Positions 29,202 through 36,874 of a stretch of DNA of 60,399 nt are shown in pieces (the first letter of the stretch is position 1; each line of letters opens with the position of its first letter). The DNA is from Halopseudomonas salina. GTDB taxonomy: Bacteria; Pseudomonadota; Gammaproteobacteria; Pseudomonadales; Pseudomonadaceae. The notes beneath the pieces were generated by a model. The model saw only the letters and a program-made list of their open reading frames with translations, was not told where the DNA came from and did not search any database. The stretch lies in NCBI RefSeq assembly GCF_008641105.1, contig NZ_VTTI01000001.1, forward strand, positions 1 to 60,399, in the 5' to 3' direction. The position numbers and the translations under genes are program-made.

Positions 29202-29612
29202 ATGAAGCTAATTCCGCGTTACACCCTGGCATTACTGCTGACTGGCATGGCCGGTATTGCGCTTGCCGCAGAAAACCCACTCAGCGTTCACGTGCTGAAT
29301 CTGGAAGACGGATTACCCTCACCTCAGGTGCGTGTCACCCTGGAGCAGCTCCAAGGCGCAGGCTGGCAAGCCCTGAACGAAGGCGTTACCAACCAACAGG
29401 GCCGCATCACAGAATTGTTCCCGGCGGGCAAGACGCTGCAGAGCGGCACTTACAAGGTGACCTTCAAGACTGGTGACTGGTTTGCCATGCATCAGGCACC
29501 CACTTTCTTCCCGGAGGTGCCGGTGATTTTCGAAGTGGATGGTGGGGTAGATCACTACCATATTCCACTATTGCTCAGCCCCTACGGTTACTCGACCTAC
29601 CGCGGTAACTGA
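29202..29612 (+). CDS. uraH: Periplasmic 5-hydroxyisourate hydrolase
   Basis: Hydrolyses 5-hydroxyisourate, or acts as a transthyretin-like binding protein. The 136-residue precursor has a signal peptide to about residue 23 (ending ALA), then SVHVLNLEDG, the arginine motif NQQGRI and HYHIPLLLSPYGYSTYRG. The family ends in the tetrapeptide YRGS; here it is YRGN, so the last residue of the active-site signature is changed. AAGGA lies 7 bases before ATG 29202. No uricase or allantoin gene is in the window, as with E. coli hiuH, which is beside hprRS. Confidence 0.9.
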   Translation: MKLIPRYTLALLLTGMAGIALAAENPLSVHVLNLEDGLPSPQVRVTLEQLQGAGWQALNEGVTNQQGRITELFPAGKTLQSGTYKVTFKTGDWFAMHQAPTFFPEVPVIFEVDGGVDHYHIPLLLSPYGYSTYRGN

Positions 29613-29668
29613 GCCTCCGTAACGTACAGGCGTTGATTACCCGTTGTACGCCCTGTCGCCTGCAGCAT

Positions 29669-30388
29669 TCAGGTTCTGAAATTGCTGTAGGCATGACAGT
29701 ACATCCTCCGCCACTCATCACTGATACTGCCGCTGCTCCGACACTGACCTTTTAGCCACTGCTGTGCACCTTTGCGGCAATCACGGTACGAGAGCGAGCC
29801 TTTGCCCAGGTTCAGACAAAAACTGCTGTTATCTATACGGTTATTGTGAAAATCAAAGGTGGTTTTCCACCGGGATGTGTTTCCTCTGGCATCCTCCCAG
29901 AGAATGGACGCCGCCTTGGAGCCAGAGAGTCCTTGCGCTCGGGTTCTGGTTGATCGCCGCGTAGATTCAACAGGTACCGACTGAATGATATTGACCTGTT
30001 TAGGAGGCATGTAGTTGGTGTCGTTAAAGGTCGTCTGCCTGGCGACCACCTCGCGTTCAGGATCAGGGGGCACGGTTGTCGCTTGCCTCTTGCGATCCCG
30101 CTCTACATGCTCCCAAAACGTCATTTCTGCCGTGGGTCGCGGCGGCTGAGGCGCTGCCTCGACAGCAACCGATTGTGCCGGCTGACTGGGGGCTGGCCGT
30201 TCTGTTTCGACAACATTCTCCTGATGACCTGAATCAACCTGGCTTGGCGTCGGGTCCCGGCCGTTACCGTTCAGGTATAGAAGCAAGCCGCCCCCAAGCA
30301 CGGCGGTAATAATGACTGCGCGCTTGGTGGAATTATTGCGCGCGCCCCTGTTGAGCCTGCGCGGCCCATCATCCCTGTCAGCTCTCAT
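29669..30388 (-). CDS. Unknown single-pass membrane protein with a Cys-rich C-terminal domain
   Basis: 239 residues. A basic N-terminus is followed by one membrane helix (about 25-43, AVIITAVLGGGLLLYL), a Pro/Glu-rich linker of about 90 residues, and a C-terminal domain with four cysteines (in SSFCLN, YRDCRK, KGQCRS, MYCHAY). The layout suggests a type II anchored periplasmic protein with disulfides. GGAG is 7 bases from ATG 30388. No family is recognised. It is convergent with uraH. Confidence 0.6.
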   Translation of the reverse strand: MRADRDDGPRRLNRGARNNSTKRAVIITAVLGGGLLLYLNGNGRDPTPSQVDSGHQENVVETERPAPSQPAQSVAVEAAPQPPRPTAEMTFWEHVERDRKRQATTVPPDPEREVVARQTTFNDTNYMPPKQVNIIQSVPVESTRRSTRTRAQGLSGSKAASILWEDARGNTSRWKTTFDFHNNRIDNSSFCLNLGKGSLSYRDCRKGAQQWLKGQCRSSGSISDEWRRMYCHAYSNFRT

Positions 30389-30623
30389 GACTTTCTCCTT
30401 GTCCTGCCGGCCCATTCACCGCCCCGGCAATCCTTGTAGCGCCCCTTTATCTGCTCAGGTCAACCACGACCCCATGAACATCATGGCATTCTTGCCCGCC
30501 CCTGGCTGCGTCCATGCTTTCCATCTGTGGCGCAGGTCACACTGTCGCAGCGGCACTCCATACGCCAAAAGCGGCCAGACTGTGTTTGGCAGAGAAGCAT
30601 CGGCTGCGTGGAAACAAAATAGC

Positions 30624-31946
30624 TCAACGCCTGACCCACACCTCGACCCGACCGTTGCGCTTTGTACCGGCTTCCCCACCCGCAGAGCCCACGGGCATGT
30701 AATGGCCGTAGCCGGTGCGCCCCTGCACCTTGGTACCCAGCTCTCGGAGGGCCTTGCTGGCGGACAATGCTCGCAGCTCAGAGATCATTTGAGCCTGGAG
30801 CTCGTCCCCCTGCTGATCCGCAAAACCAATAAGCATCAGATCTCTGCCGGTTTTGCCAGTTTCCTTGAGATACGCCTGAATTCGCAGCAGGTCCCGATTA
30901 GCCTTGTTGTCGAGTTTGGTGCGTCCCTCAGCAAAGCGAATATTCACAGATAGCCGCTGATAACGCTCGGTCAGGCGCTTGAAGGTGTCGGGCACGCTAG
31001 CATCATGCACCGGGTCGACCGCAAAGGGGTTCTGGGAGAAAAATCCGGATTTGGCCACAATATCCTGTCCGGCCGGGCTCTGCGCGAACTCGATAAAGGC
31101 CTGGGTCAGCGGCTTGCCAGTGTTGCCAGTGGTGTAAAAGTACAACCGGCGAGATAGTGCATAGTCTTCAGTCGCCACCGACAGCTTGCTGGGCTTGAGG
31201 GCCGCCGCGTTACCGTCGGCAATAGCCAGAAGCTTGCTGGTCCCCGCCGAAGCGAAACCGGCAAAACCAATGGCAGCCGGGTCCTGGCTGACATCCGCTG
31301 ACAACTGGTCGTTCGACTCGTAGCGCAGAGCTCGGTCGGTCAGCGTATAGGCCCCCGCCAGAACCAGCTCCTTGAAGGTGTCCCAGGTTCCTGACCGGTC
31401 ATCGCGGGCGTACACGGTAATAGCTCTGTCGGGCCCACCAACGGAAGACCAGTTGATAATCTCTCCGGCAAAGATCTTCGCCAGGGACTCTATGCTGAGC
31501 TGCTCAACCGGATTTGACGGGTGAACCAGTATTGCCAGCCCGTCTATGGCAATAACATGCTCACTATCGGCATGAACCATGTCGGCCCGTGCCGCCATGG
31601 CAGTGACTTCGCTGGCTTTGACCCGCCGCGAAGCCGCCCATATATCTGCCCTGTTGGACACCATCGAAGTGAAGCCGGTGCTGGTACCGTGTGCCGCTAC
31701 CAACACCGTCAATGGTGTGGCTTTGTCCGTAACGCTGAGTACGGTCTCGTTTTCGTTCCCTGTGGCGGTTGCGGTCACAGCCTCTCCGGTTAGTTGCTCC
31801 AGGAAACCTGTCATCAGCATGGGCGCGAGGGTGGCACCAATGGTGTTGGAGCCATGGATCTCCAGGTCGTGGGCAGAAACCAGGCCTGGAAGAATAGTCA
31901 GCGTGAGCCACAAGCGGCATAGTAGGTAACGGCAAATGAATGACAT
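30624..31946 (-). CDS. PstS-like substrate-binding domain fused to an OmpA-like domain
   Basis: 440 residues: signal peptide (LWLTLTILPGLVSA), a phosphate-binding-protein-like domain from about 30 to 290 (IHGSNTIGATLAPML, ITVYARDDRSGTWDTF, QDPAAIGFAG), a linker, and a C-terminal OmpA-like peptidoglycan-binding domain (about 315-440; IRFAEGRTKLD, ALSASKALRELG, TKRNGRVEVWV). It is therefore probably a periplasmic binding protein tethered to the cell wall. No ABC permease is adjacent, so it may bind phosphate or another oxyanion for signalling or storage. Start 31946 is a choice over 31958. Confidence 0.8.
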   Translation of the reverse strand: MSFICRYLLCRLWLTLTILPGLVSAHDLEIHGSNTIGATLAPMLMTGFLEQLTGEAVTATATGNENETVLSVTDKATPLTVLVAAHGTSTGFTSMVSNRADIWAASRRVKASEVTAMAARADMVHADSEHVIAIDGLAILVHPSNPVEQLSIESLAKIFAGEIINWSSVGGPDRAITVYARDDRSGTWDTFKELVLAGAYTLTDRALRYESNDQLSADVSQDPAAIGFAGFASAGTSKLLAIADGNAAALKPSKLSVATEDYALSRRLYFYTTGNTGKPLTQAFIEFAQSPAGQDIVAKSGFFSQNPFAVDPVHDASVPDTFKRLTERYQRLSVNIRFAEGRTKLDNKANRDLLRIQAYLKETGKTGRDLMLIGFADQQGDELQAQMISELRALSASKALRELGTKVQGRTGYGHYMPVGSAGGEAGTKRNGRVEVWVRR

Positions 31947-32160
31947 GGTTGGTCTCATTGAAATCGGACATGCAAGTTCGGGCGGCTAGAATGCGACCAA
32001 AAGATGTCAACTGGATTACAACAAGGTTACGCCCATACTGCGAAGAGCAACGCTCCCGAAGTGAAGCCCGGGACACAGATGGGGCTTTCAACCGTCGGAT
32101 TTGTTGCATTCTTGCAGCCCGATCTGGCCTCTCACATCGTGCCAGAAGCAAGGCGCACAA

Positions 32161-32757
32161 CTAAGCTTTCAGATTGCCATGCCACACCGGCAAATCGAGA
32201 TCCTCGGGTTCCTCGACAGGGCCCCCTGTCCGGCTTTTGAAGGCCCCCTCCTCAATGGGTATCCGGAACAATGCGGTGGCCTTGCGCTCCTTCGCATTGG
32301 GTGCCCGCACCTTGTCCCAGCGGCCGGGTTCGATGTCGTTGATGACCGCTCTGAAAGCCGCATCAAAGTCATCCTCATTCACTACCCGCTCCGCCCTGCC
32401 AAACAGCACCAGTGATTGATAGTTGGCGCTGTGGTTGTAGGCAGACTTGCTCATCACCCACTCCTCGGTCACAGCAAAGGACAGACACAGTTGTATGCCC
32501 GCATCCAGCCGCTCTGCCAGCCTGCCACCGTTTAGCGTATGTACGTACAGGTCATCGCCCACGCGCCAGGCGGTGATTGGAATGATGCGCGGCTCACCCT
32601 CCTCAACGAAGGCCAGGTGGGCGGTTTTCAGCCGGTCAATCAGAGCATAGGCCGGTGCGCGTTCGTAACTCGCACGTTTGGCGGCTCGCTTGACCTTGCT
32701 GCGCGGGCAACAGCTCAGCGGATCTGAAGAGGTTGTGTTGTTGTCAGTCTGTGACAT
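32161..32757 (-). CDS. Pyridoxamine 5'-phosphate oxidase-family flavin-binding protein
   Basis: 198-residue split-barrel protein of the NimA/PNPOx-like group: YALIDRLKTAHLAFVEEGEPRI at the N-terminus, YVHTLNGGRLAERL and the motif NYQSLVLFGRAE. A basic, cysteine-containing N-terminal extension (LSCCPRSKVKRAAKRA) is unusual. GGAG lies close to ATG 32757. It is divergent from a MocR/PdxR-like gene, which is a frequent pairing and suggests control by PLP. Confidence 0.82.
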   Translation of the reverse strand: MSQTDNNTTSSDPLSCCPRSKVKRAAKRASYERAPAYALIDRLKTAHLAFVEEGEPRIIPITAWRVGDDLYVHTLNGGRLAERLDAGIQLCLSFAVTEEWVMSKSAYNHSANYQSLVLFGRAERVVNEDDFDAAFRAVINDIEPGRWDKVRAPNAKERKATALFRIPIEEGAFKSRTGGPVEEPEDLDLPVWHGNLKA

Positions 32758-32776
32758 GGGAGCTCCATTGGAAGGT

Positions 32777-32853
32777 AACTGTCCTGGGCTCCATTTAAGG
32801 CTTTATCTGATACTCTCAAAAGATCCAGATTGTGAAATCTAACAGGACCAGTT
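32777..32853. promoter_or_regulatory. Inverted half-sites in the MocR divergent promoter
   Basis: AACTGTCCTG (32777-32786) and CAGGACCAGTT (32843-32853) are inverted copies with one base inserted. They lie just inside the start codons of both divergent genes' leaders. PdxR-type regulators bind spaced half-sites, so these are candidates. Confidence 0.45.
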
Positions 32854-32856
32854 GCC

Positions 32857-34296
32857 GTGATTGACGATATTCGCCTGGACGGCCCAGAGCCACTCCAGCA
32901 GCAGCTATACCAACAGCTTGCCGAGCGCATTATCGACCGCCGCTATCCGGCGGGCAGCCGCCTGCCATCCAGCCGGCAACTTGCGCTGGATATGGGCATC
33001 AGCCGCAATACGGTAAATGCAGTTTACGATCAGCTGAAAGCAGAGGGCTTTGTGCAAAGCCAGCCCGGCAAGGGTTTGTTCGTACATCAGCGCATCCACT
33101 CGGACACGCTCCAGCGCATCGGGCGGCCTGTCCTGCAACCCGATGGGGTGGCATTGCTGCCTCCCATACCGAAGCTGCAAGCCAGCAAGTACGACAGAGC
33201 TGGAGATGTCAGCCTGCCCTTTCAACCTGGCTTACCCGATCTGGATGCCTTTCCGATTCGCAGTTGGAATCGCATCCTGCATCATCAGGAAAGTCGCAAA
33301 AGGCTGCGCGGTTACGACAGCAGCCAGGGTTACCTGCCGCTGCGCCACGCCATTGCCGAGTACCTGCGCTCGGCCCGGGGCGTGCGTTGTCAGGAGCATC
33401 AGGTGATTATTACCAACGGCGCTCAACAGGCACTATCACTGGTTATGGATGTGCTGCTGAAACCCGGCGACCGGGTATTCAGTGAGAATCCCGGCTACCG
33501 CGGTGCCAGATACGCCCTCGCCTCCCGTGGCAACCCGGTAACCTCGGTGCCGCTAAAAAGACAGGTGCTGGACGTCGACGCGCTGCCCGCGTTGGGGCCG
33601 GCCAGATTGCTGTTCTGCACCCCCACACATCAATATCCCATGGGTGGCATTCTCGACATTTCCCAGCGCATGGCGTTATTGCGATGGGCGCAACAAAACC
33701 AGACGTGGCTTATCGAGGACGACTACGACAGCGAATTCCATTTCTACAACAAGCCCTTTGCCGCTATGCAGGGCATGTTCGACCACGCGCCAGTACTCTA
33801 CGTCGGCAGTTTCAGCAAGACCCTTCTGCCTGCCCTACGCGTGGGCTATCTGGTTGTACCGGAACCGCTGGTTGACCATTTTGTGCAGGCCAAGCAGGTT
33901 AATGGCGGAGAGAGCCCACTACTCATTCAGGCGACCATTGCGGAGTTCATGGAGACCGGGCAGTTCACCCGCCACGTGCGCCGGATGCGTCAGTTGTACC
34001 GCGACAAGTGGCTGCACTTTCAGGCACGGGTAGCCGCAGAGCTGGACGGGCTGGTAACGCCGGTGGCCGAAAGCGCCGGCATGCATCTGGTGCTGGAAGG
34101 AGACTTCGACGATCAGGAACTGAGCCTTTGGCTCAGAACCAGAGGTTTTGGCAGTACACCGCTGAGCTCGCATTTCTTTGGCGAGGGGAATAGAACCGGC
34201 CTGGTCATGGGCTTTGCCAGCGCCAGCGAACATGAAATCGAAACATGCGTCGCTCTATTGAGGGAGCGACTCGGATCAAGCCCGGTCGCTCGATGA
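32857..34296 (+). CDS. MocR/PdxR-type regulator with aminotransferase domain
   Basis: 479 residues. An N-terminal GntR winged helix (LYQQLAERIIDRRYPAGSRL and SRNTVNAVYDQLKAEGFV) is joined to a class I aminotransferase-like domain (about 105-470) with the PLP lysine in GSFSKTLLPALRVGYL and EDDYDSEFHF. PdxR proteins of this type sense PLP and regulate vitamin B6 genes or use the domain for other amino compounds. Start GTG 32857. The product is transcribed away from the PNPOx-like gene. Its end overlaps the epoxide-hydrolase gene by 21 bases, convergent. Confidence 0.9.
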   Translation: MIDDIRLDGPEPLQQQLYQQLAERIIDRRYPAGSRLPSSRQLALDMGISRNTVNAVYDQLKAEGFVQSQPGKGLFVHQRIHSDTLQRIGRPVLQPDGVALLPPIPKLQASKYDRAGDVSLPFQPGLPDLDAFPIRSWNRILHHQESRKRLRGYDSSQGYLPLRHAIAEYLRSARGVRCQEHQVIITNGAQQALSLVMDVLLKPGDRVFSENPGYRGARYALASRGNPVTSVPLKRQVLDVDALPALGPARLLFCTPTHQYPMGGILDISQRMALLRWAQQNQTWLIEDDYDSEFHFYNKPFAAMQGMFDHAPVLYVGSFSKTLLPALRVGYLVVPEPLVDHFVQAKQVNGGESPLLIQATIAEFMETGQFTRHVRRMRQLYRDKWLHFQARVAAELDGLVTPVAESAGMHLVLEGDFDDQELSLWLRTRGFGSTPLSSHFFGEGNRTGLVMGFASASEHEIETCVALLRERLGSSPVAR

Positions 34297-35259
34297 CCCG
34301 GCAAAGGTCACCAGAGCATCGTTCACCTGCGCGCAGGCTTCGCTCTGCACCCAGTGTCCTATATCCGGCAGCATCACAATGTCCAACTGAGGAATGCGCG
34401 GAGCCATTCGCTTTCTCAGCTGTTCTTCACTGGCACCGCGTATGACGCTGTCGGCACTACCGACCAGAAACAGCACCGGACAGGTAATCTGCATATCGCG
34501 ATACGGCTGCATCAGCCGCCAATTCTCGTCCAGGTTGCGGTAATAGTTGATGCCACCTGCAAAACCACTGCGGCGATAAGCATCAACGTAGTAAGCCAGC
34601 GCTGCGTCGGCAAGCCATTCCGGCTGCTCGCGCGGCTTGCCCAGCCGGCCTGTCCAGCCACCACCCTCCGTTATCGACCGCCCAAGCACGGGCGGATCGC
34701 GCGGCGTATCCGGCGAACAGTAAAGCGCACGCAAAATGCCCTCTGGATCGGCATCGAACTCAGCCTCGGCCACACCCGGTTTCTGGAAGTACAACTGGTA
34801 GAAGAAATCGTCGCCAAAATGCTCGCGCAAAAGGGTCATTGGCGGACGATCAGCAATGGGGTGCAGCGGGACGCTCATGTTCGCCAGCAGCGATACCCGA
34901 TCCGGGTGGCGCAGCGTGAATTGCCAGCAATTGATTGCTCCCCAGTCATGACCAACCAGCAGCACCGGTTGTGCTCCACTGGCCTGCGTCACCAGATCGG
35001 CCATGAATTCGCAGATCCGCACCACGTTGTAATCTGCAATTGCCGGGAGGCCATCGGTCTCGCCGAATCCGGGCATGTCCGGCGCGATGGCGCGGTACCC
35101 TGCATTGGCCAGGGCAACCATCTGCTCTCGCCAGGTAAACCAGCATTCCGGCCAGCCATGAATGAAAAGCGCCACCGGCCCCTGACCGACACTAGCAACG
35201 CGGGTACGCAAACCGGTGACAGACCAGGATTCAAGGGTGATGTCTTCGAGTGCGAACAT
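34276..35259 (-). CDS. Alpha/beta hydrolase, epoxide-hydrolase-like
   Basis: 327-residue cytoplasmic hydrolase. It has the oxyanion motif HGWPECWFTWR, the nucleophile elbow GHDWGAINCW (aspartate nucleophile, as in epoxide hydrolases and haloalkane dehalogenases) and the catalytic histidine in DIGHWVQSE. Tyrosines in the cap (e.g. in INYYRNLD) fit an epoxide hydrolase. GGGAG precedes ATG 35259; the open frame to 35346 is not supported. The true substrate is unknown. Confidence 0.85.
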   Translation of the reverse strand: MFALEDITLESWSVTGLRTRVASVGQGPVALFIHGWPECWFTWREQMVALANAGYRAIAPDMPGFGETDGLPAIADYNVVRICEFMADLVTQASGAQPVLLVGHDWGAINCWQFTLRHPDRVSLLANMSVPLHPIADRPPMTLLREHFGDDFFYQLYFQKPGVAEAEFDADPEGILRALYCSPDTPRDPPVLGRSITEGGGWTGRLGKPREQPEWLADAALAYYVDAYRRSGFAGGINYYRNLDENWRLMQPYRDMQITCPVLFLVGSADSVIRGASEEQLRKRMAPRIPQLDIVMLPDIGHWVQSEACAQVNDALVTFAGSSSDRA

Positions 35260-35388
35260 ATTGACTCCCTGACAGGACAACTGATTGTGCTGGGGCTTGC
35301 TCAGCAGGTCAAAAGTAGAAAAGCATAGCAGCAGGCAATCAAACACCTAACCTGTACTTCGACATAAGACTATCCAGCAGGCTAATCA

Positions 35389-35821
35389 ATGAACACACGT
35401 ATCGAAATCGCATTAAATCCGGGGGACGCTGAACGCACAGCTATTCTTCAGCCTCTCAACGCTTACAACATAGCGCAGGCAGGTGACCCCAAATCGGAAG
35501 CAGTCGCCCTGCTGGTCCGCGACGAAGATACCAACGACATCCTTGGCGGCCTGTATGGCAACATTTTCTATCGCTGGCTATTCATCGAATTGTTGGCGGT
35601 GCCAGAGCAAACCAGGGGCCAGGGTACAGGGTACAGGCTCAAAGTTGCTTGAGATGGCCGAAAAACTGGCACTGGAGAAAGGCTACATCGGCATCTGGCT
35701 GGACACTTTCGATTTTCAGGCTCCCGAGTTCTATCCGAAACACGGTTTTACCCGGTTCGGACAAATCGACGATTTTCCTCCGGGACATCAGCGCTACTTC
35801 TTTCAGAAACGGTTGGACTGA
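35389..35821 (+). pseudogene. GNAT acetyltransferase disrupted by a 7-bp tandem duplication
   Basis: First frame (35389-35652) reads MNTRIEIALNPGD... LAVPEQTRGQGTG and then stops early. The expected GNAT continuation (KLLEMAEKLALEKGY, YPKHGFTRFGQI) is found in the +1 frame to 35821. At the junction GGGTACA is present twice (35622-35628, 35629-35635). Removing one copy gives TRGQGTGSKLLEMAEKLA and a 141-residue GNAT protein. The acetyl-CoA-binding QTRGQGTG loop is at the break. Either an inactivated allele, a switch or an assembly error. Confidence 0.88.
35622..35635. repeat. Exact 7-bp tandem duplication in the GNAT gene
   Basis: GGGTACA repeated twice without spacer. The 7 extra bases shift the frame by +1. 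Deleting one copy restores the conserved acetyl-CoA-binding loop and the rest of the family. Confidence 0.95.
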
Positions 35822-35947
35822 TGCGCAGGGGTAAGCCACAGTTTCGCTGTCTGGATAAGATCATCGAAGAGGAAAACTTCTGCGCAGAAAATAGATTTGT
35901 ATTCTTTTAATCTATTCTCTCAACAACGCAAAAGGAATCAGATCAAG

Positions 35948-36337
35948 CTAGCGGATAACTTCTATCTCCACGCGCAACAAACCCTCCGAGGCGCGCCCTA
36001 TGCTTTCGAAGGCCGCACGGGACAAGTCTATGATCCGGCCTCTGACGAAGGGGCCGCGGTCATTTATTCGCACCACGACACTCTTGCCATTCTTGAGATT
36101 GGTTACGCGAACCATCGAACCAAAAGGCAGAGTCCTGTGCGCGGCTGTATTCTCTCCGGCCTGATAAAGCTCGCCACTGGCGGTCGGCCTGGCAAGGTAC
36201 CTGTCCGCGTAGTAGGACGCCTGGCCGGTTTCGGTATGGCCAACCCATTTATCGTTCGCACTGGCCTGACTGGTACTGCAGCCGCTGACCGCGAAAAGCA
36301 GCAATAACAGCCAGAACGTTCTGGTTAACCCTTGCAT
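35948..36337 (-). CDS. RlpA-like lipoprotein (septal ring family)
   Basis: 129 residues: signal and lipobox LLLLFAVSGC, then a double-psi beta-barrel domain: ASYYADRYLARPTASGELY, RTLPFGSMVRVTN and RINDRGPFVRGRIIDLS. This is the RlpA core without the SPOR domain, so it is a short outer-membrane lipoprotein, possibly a peptidoglycan-active lytic enzyme. GGGAG is 8 bases before ATG 36337. It is convergent with the GNAT remnant. Confidence 0.85.
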   Translation of the reverse strand: MQGLTRTFWLLLLLFAVSGCSTSQASANDKWVGHTETGQASYYADRYLARPTASGELYQAGENTAAHRTLPFGSMVRVTNLKNGKSVVVRINDRGPFVRGRIIDLSRAAFESIGRASEGLLRVEIEVIR

Positions 36338-36438
36338 ACGCCATCTCCCTATAGGTGGCACTTAAGCAGCAATCCCATGCAGGAACCGCCGTTCAGCATA
36401 CGCGATACAGGCAAGAACGCAGAATAAAGCCGCCATTG

Positions 36439-36786
36439 TCAGATCGCAGCGGCCGCTGGGCTCCGCTCACCCTGGACATGCTGCGCCAGTATGGCGGCAA
36501 GCAAACCTGGAAAACGCTCATCCAGTTCGGCGCGGCGAAGTGAGTTCATATGCGTGGTGCCGACGCTCTTGGTGCAGACCAGACCGGCGTCGCGCAGCAC
36601 CCGGAAGTGGTGGGACATACTGGATTTGGGCCGGCCACCGTCAAGCTCCCCGCAACTGGCCTCGTCCACCTCCGCCAGGCGCTGAACGACTTCCAGGCGC
36701 ACGGGGTCACTCAAGGCGTAGAGCACGCGCTCAAGATTGAAGTCACTGACGGGGGGATGTTTAAAAGGTCGCATGGGCTGAATCAT
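36439..36786 (-). CDS. ArsR-family repressor of the OYE gene
   Basis: 115 residues. HTH: LDGGRPKSSMSHHFRVLRDAGLV, preceded by ALSDPVRLEVVQRLAEV. A lone cysteine in ASCGELD may sense an electrophile. ATG 36786 is chosen; ATG 36774 is in frame. It is divergent from the Old Yellow Enzyme gene, with an operator in the 88-base gap; the same pairing is frequent for flavin oxidoreductases induced by enones or quinones. Confidence 0.88.
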   Translation of the reverse strand: MIQPMRPFKHPPVSDFNLERVLYALSDPVRLEVVQRLAEVDEASCGELDGGRPKSSMSHHFRVLRDAGLVCTKSVGTTHMNSLRRAELDERFPGLLAAILAQHVQGERSPAAAAI

Positions 36787-36812
36787 ACACTCGGCTTTAC
36801 TTATGATCCATA

Positions 36813-36830
36813 GTTCGAATATTATCGAAC
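36813..36830. promoter_or_regulatory. ArsR operator between the repressor and the OYE gene
   Basis: GTTCGA-atatta-TCGAAC, a perfect 6-bp inverted repeat with a 6-base spacer, in the divergent promoter. Position and symmetry fit an ArsR dimer site. Confidence 0.75.
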
Positions 36831-36874
36831 AACTGAACCAAGCCATCATTCACTATCACTTCACGGAAGCTCCC

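Noticed and set aside
30624..31946. Suspected frameshift near the signal peptide of the PstS-OmpA gene
   Set aside because: Codon-by-codon reading over both strands' text showed a continuous frame from the signal peptide through the OmpA domain.
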